From assembly GCA_016521575.1 (NCBI GenBank), contig JAEKDP010000001.1, positions 663,894 to 727,893 on the forward strand: a DNA stretch of 64,000 nucleotides. The letters are read 5' to 3'. How positions within the stretch are numbered: position 1 is the stretch's first letter; every line of letters begins with the position of its first letter. The notes under the pieces were generated by a model. The model was not told where the DNA came from. It saw only the letters and a program-made list of their open reading frames with translations, and ran no database searches. A program made the translations under genes and the position numbers. The stretch comes from Rhodobacteraceae bacterium F11138. Its GTDB lineage: Bacteria > Pseudomonadota > Alphaproteobacteria > Rhodobacterales > Rhodobacteraceae. This document shows positions 6,451 to 14,785 of this stretch, one piece after another.

Positions 6451-8451
6451 TTACTGACCGGGATTGCGATACCACCCTCTGTGATCAACAAATCCAGCGC
6501 CAAAATCCAACCTGCACTTGAACTGCATCACGTCCATTTCGAACCCTTCTTGTTCGAAGACTTCGGGACCTGATTGCCCGTTCAGGTAGGCATACTGCAA
6601 CGTGTCCGGTGAACCCGGTGCCGCGGCAAGATACCAAGCGGAACTGTCTTCGAGGAAAGAATCCAATATCGGTTCGAGATTCCCGGAGAATGGGTTCGCT
6701 TTTGCTTCATCGGCCGCTGCGATCACGGCCAACGACTGTTCTGCCGACGTCTGCATTTCTGGCGGAACCAGAACATAGCGCGGTGTTGCGCGAATGATCT
6801 CCCCATTCATGCCACGCTGGCGCTGCATCGCCGTACGAGCTGAGGAAATTGTCGAAATTGACGGCGCCGCCCCGCTCGAAGCAAGATTGTTGTGGTCATC
6901 ATGGAACATCGCCTTCCCATCGTCCATGGTGGGGCCCGCGCCTGAGTTGGCGGCCAGCAGCGCTGCCAGCAGCTTACCTTCAGTCTGAGCCGCACCTTCG
7001 CCCAAGGTTCTTGCCATGTTGTCGAAAGCGCCGAGATCGTCGTTGATCATCGTTTGCCGGGTCAGACCCAAGATCTTGCCATAGGTCTTTACGGCATAGG
7101 TTTCAGAACCTTCTTCGATGGTCCCGTATTTGTACTCTGCCCCTTCGCGAACTTCTTCGAGATCCGGCCCGATGCTCAACCGCGCAGCGTGCAGCGCCCG
7201 AAAATCGCTGGCTTCAACCTCTCTGCCAAGCATCTTGATGCCGGATGTCGCAGTTTCGTAATGATCCAGCATTGAGCGGTTCATAACGTTGCCCAAAATT
7301 CGGGGAAATTCGCTTGTGGTCATTGCCATCTCGACCTTGGCTGCCTTGCCCCCGAACAACGGTGTCTTGCGGCCATGCGCCTGCAAGACAACTCCGGCCA
7401 GGTCAACCATCGTCGCCCCGGCGAATTCGCGGCCCATGGTCGGTTCGTGGGATTTCTTCACACGGGCCATAAGGCCATCTGCCAGCTTTTCGACCAGCCC
7501 GTCCCCGTGATCGTAGGATTGCCCAACTGCGTTGCGGCCCAGGCTTTGAATGTGCCCACCATTGTTGCGGATATCGCCGCCGTCATTTTCCGCATCGGCT
7601 TTGGCATCCAGAACCCATTCCCGCGCCTGGGCAACGGTCACGCCTTCGTCGATCCAACCAGCCAGTCGATCTTGGGCAACAAGACTTGCATTGCCTTCAC
7701 GATTGGCCAGGGCCATCAATCCGCTGACTCGCTTCCGTTCTTCTGCGATCAGGTCATCACCCGGCGCGCGCGAGGTGATCGGGGCAAGGCTTTTCGGACC
7801 CTGCGATCGTTCGGCTTTCACCGGCTTGTTTTTGACAGTCATGGAGTTTCCTTTCGATTTTCGGTCCCAGCCCTTCGCATGTGCGAGCTGCACCAGGTGA
7901 ACGGGGGCATTCCTGAACGCCGCCGCATAGTTTGCCGGAAACGGTTCCGCTTCCGTGGTATTTTCAAAGATCAGATCGGCAAGGCCGGCCTCGACGGCAT
8001 CTGAAGGAGAAAACCACGTTTCCGCGCCCATCCACTTCAGGACGGCTTTCAGGTTTTGCCCAGATCTCGCGGCGTAAACTTCACCGTAAGTTGCCCTCAG
8101 CTTTTCCAGTTCGGTCGCCAACCTGGTGTGTTCTTCGGCAGTCCCGCGATATTCGACCCCATCCAAGGCCGGATCATGGAGCATCAGCATCGAACCGGGT
8201 GCCATCTCAACCAGATCTGCGGCCATAATCAGCAGCGAGGCGGAGCTTGCCGCCAGTCCTTGCACCCTCACTGTCACATTCCCGGAATACTCGAGAAATT
8301 CTGAATGGATCGCGACCCCATCCATGGCGTAGCCGCCCGGTGAATTCACCTTGACCAGAACGTCTCCACCATCAGCCTTGGCCAACTGGTTTCGCACGTC
8401 CGCAGGATCGAAGTCCCATCCGACAGCCCCCTCTAGCACGATTTCAAACAT
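6451..8451 (-). CDS. ClpP-like prohead protease / major capsid protein fusion
   Basis: A 666-residue two-domain phage head protein. Residues 1-200 are a ClpP/S14-type head maturation protease with VNSPGGYAMDG, the Ser-nucleophile motif GLAASSAS (S69) and H92 in MLHDPALDG. The third ClpP catalytic position reads ETW, as is usual in phage members. After a linker (200-330, with a charged helix around 230-290) residues 330-666 resemble the Mu gpT/HK97-like major capsid group. The protease half should cut the fusion and trim capsid subunits during assembly. AAGGGG precedes the ATG. The frame is fully open beside a decayed tail gene, which is notable. Such protease-capsid fusions are known in phages. 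Confidence 0.85.
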   Translation of the reverse strand: MFEIVLEGAVGWDFDPADVRNQLAKADGGDVLVKVNSPGGYAMDGVAIHSEFLEYSGNVTVRVQGLAASSASLLIMAADLVEMAPGSMLMLHDPALDGVEYRGTAEEHTRLATELEKLRATYGEVYAARSGQNLKAVLKWMGAETWFSPSDAVEAGLADLIFENTTEAEPFPANYAAAFRNAPVHLVQLAHAKGWDRKSKGNSMTVKNKPVKAERSQGPKSLAPITSRAPGDDLIAEERKRVSGLMALANREGNASLVAQDRLAGWIDEGVTVAQAREWVLDAKADAENDGGDIRNNGGHIQSLGRNAVGQSYDHGDGLVEKLADGLMARVKKSHEPTMGREFAGATMVDLAGVVLQAHGRKTPLFGGKAAKVEMAMTTSEFPRILGNVMNRSMLDHYETATSGIKMLGREVEASDFRALHAARLSIGPDLEEVREGAEYKYGTIEEGSETYAVKTYGKILGLTRQTMINDDLGAFDNMARTLGEGAAQTEGKLLAALLAANSGAGPTMDDGKAMFHDDHNNLASSGAAPSISTISSARTAMQRQRGMNGEIIRATPRYVLVPPEMQTSAEQSLAVIAAADEAKANPFSGNLEPILDSFLEDSSAWYLAAAPGSPDTLQYAYLNGQSGPEVFEQEGFEMDVMQFKCRLDFGAGFVDHRGWYRNPGQ

Positions 8452-8519
8452 ACATATTCCCCTTTAACCCTTTGAAATTGCTCACCCAACAACAACAACC
8501 TAATCTGCAAGAGGCTTGG

Positions 8520-8533
8520 GGTATTAAAATACC
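8520..8533. promoter_or_regulatory. 14-bp palindrome upstream of the capsid gene
   Basis: GGTATT-AA-AATACC is a perfect 14-bp palindrome 69 bp before the capsid start, in the short gap (8452-8625) between the capsid and initiator-like genes. It may be an operator for the structural genes. No recognition protein can be named. Confidence 0.4.
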
Positions 8534-8625
8534 ACACGAAACGGGGCGCGAATTACCCCTGTACGGTGGATGCCCAGGAAGGACCCACAGCCCATTTTCT
8601 CCTCTGCAGTTGGATCTTTGGTGGG

Positions 8626-9510
8626 TCATTGAAGCCCCGCCGCCCTCAGGTCGGCGACCGTAACCATGCCCATTTCGATCATGACTTTCGCAAGCTTCGA
8701 AGTTATGGCCGACTGTGGAATATAGGCGCGGCCAAGGATCTTCTCGGCATACATCCGGGCGGTACCCTCAATCCCGGCGGTGTTCGAGGTGACCGAAGCC
8801 GTGCTGGGTTCCTCGAAATCCTCCCACCTACGATCAACCAACCAGTTGTCGGAGTAGGCGATGTATTGCGGCGAGTTGCTCTTGTTCTCGCCCGCGTACC
8901 TCATCGCAGACTGGATAATCCAACAGGGATCAACACCCGCCCTCAATGCATCAGTGAATATCTGTCGCGTCTTGTCGCGAAACCTAGGTCTCGGGTGTTT
9001 CTCCCAGAACTCTTCAAAGCAATCTGGGATGTGTGTGTTGGCCTCGGCAACACATGGTTCCTGAACGGTTCCTGAACGGTTTGGGTGAATCTCCTGCACC
9101 CCATGGGGTGAATCTCCTGCACCCGTGGGGTGAATCTCCTGCACCGGTGAATCTCCTGCACCCGTCGACTTCTGGGGCAGTTGTGAGGGACTCGCGCTGA
9201 TCTGGTCCCGGTCTTTTCTGGTCGACGGCAGCGCCCTAACCGCTTCCAAATTGATTGCATACTCGAGGGTGTAGCCGTTGGCGCAGCTGCGCTTGCCGAC
9301 CTCGAAAATTAGGTTGGCGGCTTGCAAATCATCAAAGCAGTTTTGAACCGTCCGCTTGCTCAGTTCGAGGTCAGCGGCGATATGGCCTTTACTTGTCCAG
9401 CATCCGGAACCGTCTTCACTGGCGCAATCCGCCAGATACATGAAGACCGACTTTCGCGTCGGAGAACCGACACTGCGCTTCTTCACTAGGGCAATGACTT
9501 CGAAGCTCAC
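8626..9510 (-). CDS. helix-turn-helix protein, lambda O-like replication initiator candidate
   Basis: A 294-residue protein. Residues 1-100 form a winged HTH of the phage replication type (SVFMYLADCASEDGSGCWTS, then SKRTVQNCFDDLQAANLIFE). A low-complexity linker follows (about 116-155), encoded by four DNA iterons. The C-terminal half contains FEEFWEKHPRPRFRDKTRQI and an IAYSDNWLVDRRWEDFEE segment typical of phage replication/helicase-loader-like proteins. The order, DNA-binding head then iteron-encoded linker then partner-binding tail, parallels lambda O, whose gene contains the origin. It lies next to the tRNA, facing the capsid gene. A plain HTH regulator is possible. Confidence 0.7.
   Translation of the reverse strand: MSFEVIALVKKRSVGSPTRKSVFMYLADCASEDGSGCWTSKGHIAADLELSKRTVQNCFDDLQAANLIFEVGKRSCANGYTLEYAINLEAVRALPSTRKDRDQISASPSQLPQKSTGAGDSPVQEIHPTGAGDSPHGVQEIHPNRSGTVQEPCVAEANTHIPDCFEEFWEKHPRPRFRDKTRQIFTDALRAGVDPCWIIQSAMRYAGENKSNSPQYIAYSDNWLVDRRWEDFEEPSTASVTSNTAGIEGTARMYAEKILGRAYIPQSAITSKLAKVMIEMGMVTVADLRAAGLQ
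9084..9162. repeat. four 17-bp iterons inside the initiator-like gene
   Basis: GGTGAATCTCCTGCACC occurs exactly four times at 9084-9100, 9107-9123, 9129-9145 and 9146-9162. Spacings are 23, 22 and 17 bp, so successive copies are translated in different frames (GAGDSP versus VQEIHP). Each copy has GGTG/CACC ends in inverted orientation. A pair of shorter repeats (GGTTCCTGAAC) lies next to them at about 9057-9078. Identity kept across frames means the DNA, not the peptide, is conserved. A phage replication origin with iterons in the initiator gene is the likely reading. Confidence 0.75.
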
Positions 9511-9575
9511 AACAACACCCCCTTCGGCCTGTGAAAGGGCAGGTGAAACGGTCGAATATTCTGTGGATTTGCCGG

Positions 9576-9599
9576 AAACTGTGCGGCCTCACAGCTTCC
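9576..9599. repeat. 24-bp repeat near right end, candidate integrase arm site
   Basis: Partner of the repeat at 1167-1190 (23 of 24 bases identical) with dyad core CTGTGCGGCCTCACAG. It lies 47 bp inside the right att repeat, in the gap between the initiator-like gene and the tRNA. Arm-type binding by integrase or excisionase is inferred from position. Confidence 0.5.
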
Positions 9600-9645
9600 G
9601 CCAAATGGCAGAACCCATGTTGTTTGCACAAGTTCTTGAAAATAT

Positions 9646-9695
9646 TGGTCGGAGTGGCGAGATTCGAACTCACGACCCCTGCCTCCCGAAGACAG
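9646..9695 (-). repeat. attachment site, tRNA-proximal copy
   Basis: The 50-bp segment of tRNA-Pro from the anticodon loop to the CCA end is identical to 1040-1089. It marks the right border of the integrated element. Recombination between the two copies would release the circle and leave one intact tRNA. Confidence 0.95.
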
Positions 9696-9722
9696 TGCTC
9701 TACCAGGCTGAGCTACACTCCG
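9646..9722 (-). tRNA. tRNA-Pro(CGG)
   Basis: A 77-base minus-strand tRNA including an encoded CCA. The acceptor stem is CGGAGTG/CACTCCG, the D arm contains GCTCAGCCTGGTAGAGC, the anticodon loop is TTCGGGA (anticodon CGG, proline) and the T arm contains GGTTCGAATC-type sequence in its usual place. Its 3' 50 bases are duplicated at 1040-1089, so it served as integration target and was restored by the element. Confidence 0.97.
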
Positions 9723-9846
9723 ACCGTTGTGGGGGCGGATTACAGCTATGTTCGGGCTTTGGCAAGTCCAATCCACTACCCGTTCTGCTGTTGCCGGGGC
9801 CATCGTTCCGGGGCGGCCCCGAGCAATGGGCAGCAGAATGGAATTC

Positions 9847-9875
9847 GGCCCTGCACGCCAGGGACGTACAGGGCC
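9847..9875. other. GC-rich hairpin downstream of leuB
   Basis: GGCCCTG (9847-9853) pairs with CAGGGCC (9869-9875), followed on the plus strand by GGGGGTTTT. It lies 28 bp after the leuB stop. Leftward transcripts lack a T-run here, so for leuB it may stabilise the 3' end rather than terminate. Confidence 0.4.
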
Positions 9876-9902
9876 GGGGGTTTTGGTTGCAGCCGGTTCG
9901 GA

Positions 9903-11009
9903 TCAGATACTGTTGTCCAGCGCGGCCAGGATCGCGTCGCCCATTTCCGTGGTGGATACGGGCTGAACCCCTTCCTCGCCGATCAGATCGGCGGTGCGCA
10001 GACCGTCGGCCAGAACCTGTTCGACGGCCGCTTCCAGGCGGTCGGCTTCTTCCTTCTGATCGAAGGAATAGCGCAGCGCCATGGCAAAGCTGAGAATACA
10101 GGCGATTGGATTTGCCTTGCCCTGTCCGGCGATATCCGGCGCGCTGCCGTGGACCGGTTCATACAGGGCTTTGGGACGGCCATTGGCCATGGGCGCCCCC
10201 AGCGAGGCGGACGGCAGCATGCCAAGCGAACCCGTCAGCATCGCGGCCGCATCCGACAACAGATCGCCAAACAGGTTGTCGGTGACGATCACGTCAAACT
10301 GCTTGGGCCAGCGGCACAATTGCATGGCGCCCGCGTCGGCGTACATGTGCGACAGTTCCACATCGGGATAGTCCTCGTCATGGACCTTTTGCACGACTTC
10401 GCGCCACAGGATGCCGCTTTCCATCACGTTGGCCTTTTCCATGGAACAGACCTTGTTTCCGCGTTTGCGGGCCAGTTCAAAGGCGGACCGGGCAACGCGG
10501 TCGATTTCGCTTTCGGTATAGCGTTGGGTGTTGATGCCGACGCGTTCGTTGCCTTCCTTGATGATGCCGCGCGGTTCGCCGAAATAGATGCCGCTGGTCA
10601 ATTCGCGCACGATCATGATGTCCAGCCCGGCAACAACGTCCCGCTTGAGGCTGCTGAAATCGGCCAGCGCGTCAAAACACTGTGCCGGGCGCAGGTTGGA
10701 AAACAGGTCCATTTCCTTGCGCAGACGCAGCAGGCCGCGTTCCGGTTTGACGCTGAAATCCAGATCGTCGTATTTCGGCCCACCCACGGCGCCCAGCAGC
10801 ACGGCGTCGACCTCCTGGGCCTTGGCCATCGTGTCGTCATGCAGGGGGGTGCCATGTGCATCATAGGCCGCGCCGCCCACCAGGTCTTCGGAGACGTCAA
10901 AGGCCAGGTTTCGTTTGTCGCCGTACCAACCGATGATACGTTTGACTTGGGCCATGACTTCGGGGCCGATGCCGTCACCGGCAAGGATGAGAAGCGAGGG
11001 ATTGGACAT
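9903..11009 (-). CDS. leuB: 3-isopropylmalate dehydrogenase
   Basis: A 368-residue enzyme of leucine biosynthesis that oxidises and decarboxylates 3-isopropylmalate to 2-oxoisocaproate with NAD+. The start at 11009 gives the family N-terminus [18 protein letters not shown]. Visible family signatures are [25 protein letters not shown], the Tyr-containing [14 protein letters not shown], the metal-binding [21 protein letters not shown] and the NAD-binding [19 protein letters not shown]. The length is normal. A gene-free 53 bp separates it from the LysR regulator upstream. It lies in the same orientation as leuD and leuC but several kilobases away from them. Confidence 0.97.
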   Translation of the reverse strand: MSNPSLLILAGDGIGPEVMAQVKRIIGWYGDKRNLAFDVSEDLVGGAAYDAHGTPLHDDTMAKAQEVDAVLLGAVGGPKYDDLDFSVKPERGLLRLRKEMDLFSNLRPAQCFDALADFSSLKRDVVAGLDIMIVRELTSGIYFGEPRGIIKEGNERVGINTQRYTESEIDRVARSAFELARKRGNKVCSMEKANVMESGILWREVVQKVHDEDYPDVELSHMYADAGAMQLCRWPKQFDVIVTDNLFGDLLSDAAAMLTGSLGMLPSASLGAPMANGRPKALYEPVHGSAPDIAGQGKANPIACILSFAMALRYSFDQKEEADRLEAAVEQVLADGLRTADLIGEEGVQPVSTTEMGDAILAALDNSI

Positions 11010-11062
11010 GCGGACTCTCCTGAATTTTGTTGCCTTGCCCCTACCGCGCAGGGCGGCAAGCG

Positions 11063-11971
11063 TCAATGCGTGCTGCCGACGGCGTGGTGGGCCAGCCCGC
11101 TTGACAGCATATCCCAGACGCGGCGCAGGCGCGGCGTCTGGCGCATCATCGGATGGGCCGCCAGCCAGACCGGAAGGGGTGGGATGGAAACGCCAAGTTT
11201 CAGTTCCTGCACCAGCGGATCGGCCCGCCCCACATTGACCTGAGAGAACCCGATGCCGCATCCGGCGCGCAGCAAATCCCAATAGGCGGCCTGATCGTCG
11301 CAGCGCACGGCGAAATGGTCCCGCGTCAATGGCCACCCCAGGGCCTGGGTGGTGCGCAGAATCAGGTCGTTGCGATCATATCCGATCAGGTCATGTTCCC
11401 GCAGATCCCGCGCCGATTTGGGGCGCCCCGCGCGTTCCAGATAGCTGTGCGCGGCAAAGATGCCCAGTTCCAGATCCGTGATATGTTGCGTGACGATATC
11501 CAGTTGGGTCGGACGATACATCCGCACTGCGATATCGGCTTCGCGGAACAGCAGGTTCTCGGTGGTGTCCGACGGGATCAGATCCAGCTGGATCCGAGGT
11601 TCCGCCGCGCGGATGCGGGCCAGGATCGGCGGCAGAAGGTGATGGCTGGCAAAAACGCTTGCGGTGATGCGGACCGTCCCCTGCAGGCGTTGTGATTGTC
11701 CCGCTGCCGTCAGCGACAGGGCGTGCATCTCGGCCTGCATCCGTTGCGCTATGGGCAACAATGCGGATCCGGTCTTGCTGGGGCGCAGGCCGCGCGGGTG
11801 GCGCAGGAACAGGTCAGCCCCCAGATGTTTCTCCAGGGTCCGGATCTGACGGCCCAGCGTGGGCTGGCTGCGCCCCAGCTTGCGGGCGGCAGCGGACAAC
11901 GAGCCGGTTTCGGCAACGGCCAGAAAGCTTTGTATCAGCGACCAATCCGTATGAGGCGGGGCATCATCCAT
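11063..11971 (-). CDS. LysR-family transcriptional regulator
   Basis: A 302-residue LysR regulator. The N-terminal winged HTH covers residues 8-67 ([40 protein letters not shown]). The effector-binding domain starts near 92 ([20 protein letters not shown]). It is of the MetR/CrgA-like sort that often controls an adjacent divergent oxidoreductase. The divergent epimerase gene begins 101 bp away, so autoregulation and control of that gene are likely. The effector is unknown. Confidence 0.92.
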   Translation of the reverse strand: MDDAPPHTDWSLIQSFLAVAETGSLSAAARKLGRSQPTLGRQIRTLEKHLGADLFLRHPRGLRPSKTGSALLPIAQRMQAEMHALSLTAAGQSQRLQGTVRITASVFASHHLLPPILARIRAAEPRIQLDLIPSDTTENLLFREADIAVRMYRPTQLDIVTQHITDLELGIFAAHSYLERAGRPKSARDLREHDLIGYDRNDLILRTTQALGWPLTRDHFAVRCDDQAAYWDLLRAGCGIGFSQVNVGRADPLVQELKLGVSIPPLPVWLAAHPMMRQTPRLRRVWDMLSSGLAHHAVGSTH

Positions 11972-12072
11972 TCATTCGTGAATATCATACCTGCATACTT
12001 CGGCAATATCCCATGACAATATGAATGGATAACCTGTGCCCGTTCAACAGATGCGTTCCAAAGGAGTTTGAA
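11971..12072. promoter_or_regulatory. divergent LysR/epimerase intergenic region
   Basis: A 100-bp AT-rich gap between two divergent genes. It contains a small dyad TTCA-TTCG-TGAA (11971-11982) at the LysR start, and AAAGGAG ahead of the epimerase start. A LysR operator is expected here, but I see no clear T-N11-A palindrome that I would defend. Confidence 0.4.
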
Positions 12073-13053
12073 ATGACAACGAATGTTCTGATTCTGGGGG
12101 CCAGCGGTCGGTTCGGTCGAAACATGGCCGACCAGTTCCGTTCGGCCGGCTGGCAGGTCCGGTGTTTTGACCGAACCCGCGATGATCTGATGCAGGTCGC
12201 GCGGGGCATGGACATCATCGTCAACGGCTGGAATCCCAAATACCCGGATTGGGCGGCGCAAGTGCCGGGGCTGCATGACGCGGTGATCCAGGCGGCTTTG
12301 GCCCATGATGCGACGGTGATCCTGCCCGGCAATCTTTATGTTTTCGGAGCAGATGCCAAAGCGCCCTGGGGGCCGGATACACCGCATCGGGCGGCAAATC
12401 CGCTGGGCCGGATCCGGATCGAAATGGAAGCCGCGTACCGCTGCGCCGGGGTCAAGACCATCGTGTTGCGCGCGGGGGATTATCTGGACATCCGGGCGTC
12501 GGGGAACTGGTTCGATCAGGTGTTGACCCGATCCCTGTCCAAAGGTGTCTTTACCTATCCGGGGCGTCCCGAGATTCCGCATGCCTGGGCCTATTTGCCG
12601 GATCTTGCACGCGCGGCATTTGAGCTGGCCGAAAAGCGCGATCAACTGCCGGTTTTCACCGATCTGGCTTTTGCTGGCTACACGATGAGCGGACGCGAAA
12701 TGTTCGGTGCGTTGAACCAGATCACACCCGGGCGTCTGCGTTTGAAACAGATGTCATGGCTGCCCCTGCAACTGGCACGCCCGTTCTGGCGTCTTGCCGG
12801 GCCGCTGTTGGAAATGCGCTATCTCTGGGACACGCCGCATTGGGTGGATGGCAGTGCGTTGGACCGGGTGTTGCCGGGTTTTCGCCCCACATCGGTGCAG
12901 ACCGCGCTGGCCGCCGCGATCGGAATGCCCTCAGTCCAGCGCCAGATCGACCCAGACCATCCGATGGCGGCTGGCGGTGATGGCCACGGCATGTCCCTTG
13001 CTGCCGGGCGCGGGCCAGAACACGCCACTGTCGATCACGCGCCAGTCGGCTGA
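12073..13053 (+). CDS. NAD(P)-dependent epimerase/reductase-like protein
   Basis: A 326-residue Rossmann protein. The start at 12073 follows AAAGGAG by 6 bases. The N-terminus VLILGASGRFGRNMADQFRS holds the GxxGxxG dinucleotide-binding motif. Further on lies LPGNLYVFG and a TIVLRAGDYLDI segment as in atypical short-chain reductases. The substrate is unknown. The last 35 codons overlap the convergent endonuclease gene by 123 bp and read unlike family C-termini (GGDGHGMSLAAGRGPEH), so the original stop may have been lost. It is probably controlled by the divergent LysR protein. Confidence 0.8.
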   Translation: MTTNVLILGASGRFGRNMADQFRSAGWQVRCFDRTRDDLMQVARGMDIIVNGWNPKYPDWAAQVPGLHDAVIQAALAHDATVILPGNLYVFGADAKAPWGPDTPHRAANPLGRIRIEMEAAYRCAGVKTIVLRAGDYLDIRASGNWFDQVLTRSLSKGVFTYPGRPEIPHAWAYLPDLARAAFELAEKRDQLPVFTDLAFAGYTMSGREMFGALNQITPGRLRLKQMSWLPLQLARPFWRLAGPLLEMRYLWDTPHWVDGSALDRVLPGFRPTSVQTALAAAIGMPSVQRQIDPDHPMAAGGDGHGMSLAAGRGPEHATVDHAPVG

Positions 13054-14031
13054 GGGCAGCACATAGTCCACGCGCATCCGGCCCACCCGCTGCCAGTCCA
13101 CGGTGTCCAGTGCGTTGGGACCGGCATGGCCCTGATCCGGTGCAGTCGCCGCACCGGCGCTGGCGGGGGCCGGGTCCTGAAGCCGCGCGTCGGCCAGCAA
13201 TCCGCGGATCGCGACCAGCCGTCCCTCGCTGTCGTGGGGGTCAAGATTGGCCTGTCCGGTCAGAACGAACCGCTTCGGGGGCGGGCCGAATTCCCCGTCC
13301 AGAACCGCGCGCCAGAACAGGATTTCATCGTGGTTGCGCCGCCCGTTGCGATCTTCGGCCCCATCGAAAACCGGCGGCGTGGCGTGAAAGGTCAGCACCT
13401 CAAGGATCTCGTCATTGGGCAGACGGATCGGCACGATCCAGTGCCCGGTGCTGGACAGGCGCTGTATCGCCCGGGCGCGGGCTGACGGAAAGGGGCGTCC
13501 ATCCGGGTGTTCGGGCAACAGCGCACCGGGCAGGTCGCGCCACAACAGGCCCGAAAAATCGCGAATCTGGTCGTTCGCGATCGGATAGCGCGACAAAATG
13601 GCCATCCCGCCCTGCCCGGTGAACGCGCCGAACCCCTGTGCATCGCCGGGACCACCCAGCCGCCCGTCTCCGTCCATGTCCAGATCGGTCGCCATCCCGC
13701 TGTTCGGGGGCAGGGCCAACCGATACGGGTATGCGACTCCGGCAGTGCGCAACCGATCCGACAAGGCCGCCAGCGCGACCCCGTCATGGTCCCAGTCGAC
13801 GCTTTGCAAGGTCAGGATGTCGGGCGAGACCTGCGCGATCACCTGGATCACGGCGGCGATCTGTTTGTCCTTGTCGCGGGTCAGGTCCCGCAGCAGAAGG
13901 CCCGGACCGTCGCGGGACAATTCGGCATTGAAGCTGGCAATGCGCAGGGAGTCGGCCCCAACCGGTGCGGCCAGCAGGATTGCGGCAAGGCAGGCCAGCC
14001 AGGCTTGCCGCAATCGATCACGCAAGGTCAT
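12931..14031 (-). CDS. secreted endonuclease/exonuclease/phosphatase-family protein
   Basis: A 366-residue protein with a signal peptide (LACLAAILLAAPVGA, cleavage near residue 26). The fold signs are RIASFNAEL near the start, ILTLQSVDWDHDG, NHDEILFWRAVLDGEF, VLTGQANLDPHDSEGR and RVDYVLPSADW near the end, all typical of the EEP domain. The catalytic Glu of the usual LQE motif is replaced by LQSVD and the GDFN motif reads GQAN, so the activity may differ or be reduced. Its ATG directly abuts the leuD stop, so translation is coupled to leuD. Its 3' end overlaps the convergent epimerase gene. Confidence 0.8.
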   Translation of the reverse strand: MTLRDRLRQAWLACLAAILLAAPVGADSLRIASFNAELSRDGPGLLLRDLTRDKDKQIAAVIQVIAQVSPDILTLQSVDWDHDGVALAALSDRLRTAGVAYPYRLALPPNSGMATDLDMDGDGRLGGPGDAQGFGAFTGQGGMAILSRYPIANDQIRDFSGLLWRDLPGALLPEHPDGRPFPSARARAIQRLSSTGHWIVPIRLPNDEILEVLTFHATPPVFDGAEDRNGRRNHDEILFWRAVLDGEFGPPPKRFVLTGQANLDPHDSEGRLVAIRGLLADARLQDPAPASAGAATAPDQGHAGPNALDTVDWQRVGRMRVDYVLPSADWRVIDSGVFWPAPGSKGHAVAITASRHRMVWVDLALD

Positions 14032-14637
14032 TCAGACCCAGGGCCGCTCCACCGCGGCGCGGGCTTCAAACGCGTCGATGGCCGCGGATTTTTCCATTGT
14101 CAGGCCGATGTCATCCAGACCTTCCAGCAGGCAATGCTTCTTGAACGCATCCACCTCAAAGCTGATGGTGCCGCCATCCGGGCCGGTGATGGTCTGTGCC
14201 TCAAGGTCGACGGTCAGAATGGCGTTTGCGCCGCGCTCGGCGTCATCCATCAGCTTGTCCACGTCTTCCTGTGGCAGAACGATGGGCAGGATGCCGTTCT
14301 TGAAACAGTTGTTGAAGAAGATGTCGGCGAAGCTGGTCGAGATCACGCAGCGGATGCCGAAATCCTTGATCGCCCAGGGCGCGTGTTCGCGTGAACTGCC
14401 GCAACCGAAATTGTCGCCCGCCACCAGGATTTCGGCGTTGCGATAGGCGGGTTTGTTGAGCACGAAATCGGGATTCTCGTTGCCGTCATCGTCATAGCGC
14501 ATCTCGTCGAACAAATTGACGCCAAGGCCCGAGCGTTTGATCGTTTTCAGGAACTGCTTGGGGATGATCATGTCGGTATCGATGTTGATCAACGGCATCG
14601 GTGCCGCAACCCCGGTGAGGGTGGTGAACTTGTCCAT
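14032..14637 (-). CDS. leuD: 3-isopropylmalate dehydratase small subunit
   Basis: A 201-residue subunit that pairs with LeuC to isomerise 2-isopropylmalate to 3-isopropylmalate in leucine synthesis. It shows the family motifs [20 protein letters not shown] near residue 20 and the substrate-recognition loop [16 protein letters not shown] near 73-88, then [22 protein letters not shown]. The length is normal. It is followed without a gap by the endonuclease-family gene and preceded by a VPLPA-CTERM gene not related to leucine. LeuC lies 1.9 kb upstream on the same strand. Confidence 0.97.
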   Translation of the reverse strand: MDKFTTLTGVAAPMPLINIDTDMIIPKQFLKTIKRSGLGVNLFDEMRYDDDGNENPDFVLNKPAYRNAEILVAGDNFGCGSSREHAPWAIKDFGIRCVISTSFADIFFNNCFKNGILPIVLPQEDVDKLMDDAERGANAILTVDLEAQTITGPDGGTISFEVDAFKKHCLLEGLDDIGLTMEKSAAIDAFEARAAVERPWV

Positions 14638-14785
14638 CTGTGCTGCCTTTCAAGACCCGAAGGAAATTGTCTGCCCTGTTCTATCGGATAAATCGGTGCC
14701 GATTTCCACCGCTTCCTTGAATGCGGGCACAAAAAAGAGCAGCGCCGGGGGCGCTGCTCTTGTGACGTGTCGCAAAGCGTCTTGC

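Larger units (their letters stand above)
1040..9695. mobile_element. integrated element in tRNA-Pro(CGG), reduced prophage
   Basis: The element is bounded by a 50-bp perfect direct repeat that duplicates the 3' part of tRNA-Pro. An integrase is next to the distal copy and the intact tRNA is at the other end. The excised circle would be about 8.6 kb. Seen inside: tyrosine integrase, HTH/excisionase-like protein, several small unknown proteins, two ribbon-helix-helix regulators, a PemK-like toxin, a decayed tape-measure gene, a protease-capsid fusion and an initiator-like gene with iterons. No terminase, portal, holin or tail-fibre gene is visible. Insertion into a tRNA 3' end that rebuilds the tRNA is the classic behaviour of tyrosine-recombinase phages and islands. 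It is best read as a prophage shrunk by deletion. A capsid-encoding satellite is a less supported alternative. Confidence 0.92.

Noticed and set aside
9847-9875. Terminator for leuB
   Set aside because: The hairpin has a T-run only on the plus strand, whereas leuB reads on the minus strand.
9531-11243. Long open frame antisense to leuB
   Set aside because: High-GC codon bias opens the antisense frame; the leuB frame is a textbook family match and the antisense reading has no family-like motif or start signal.
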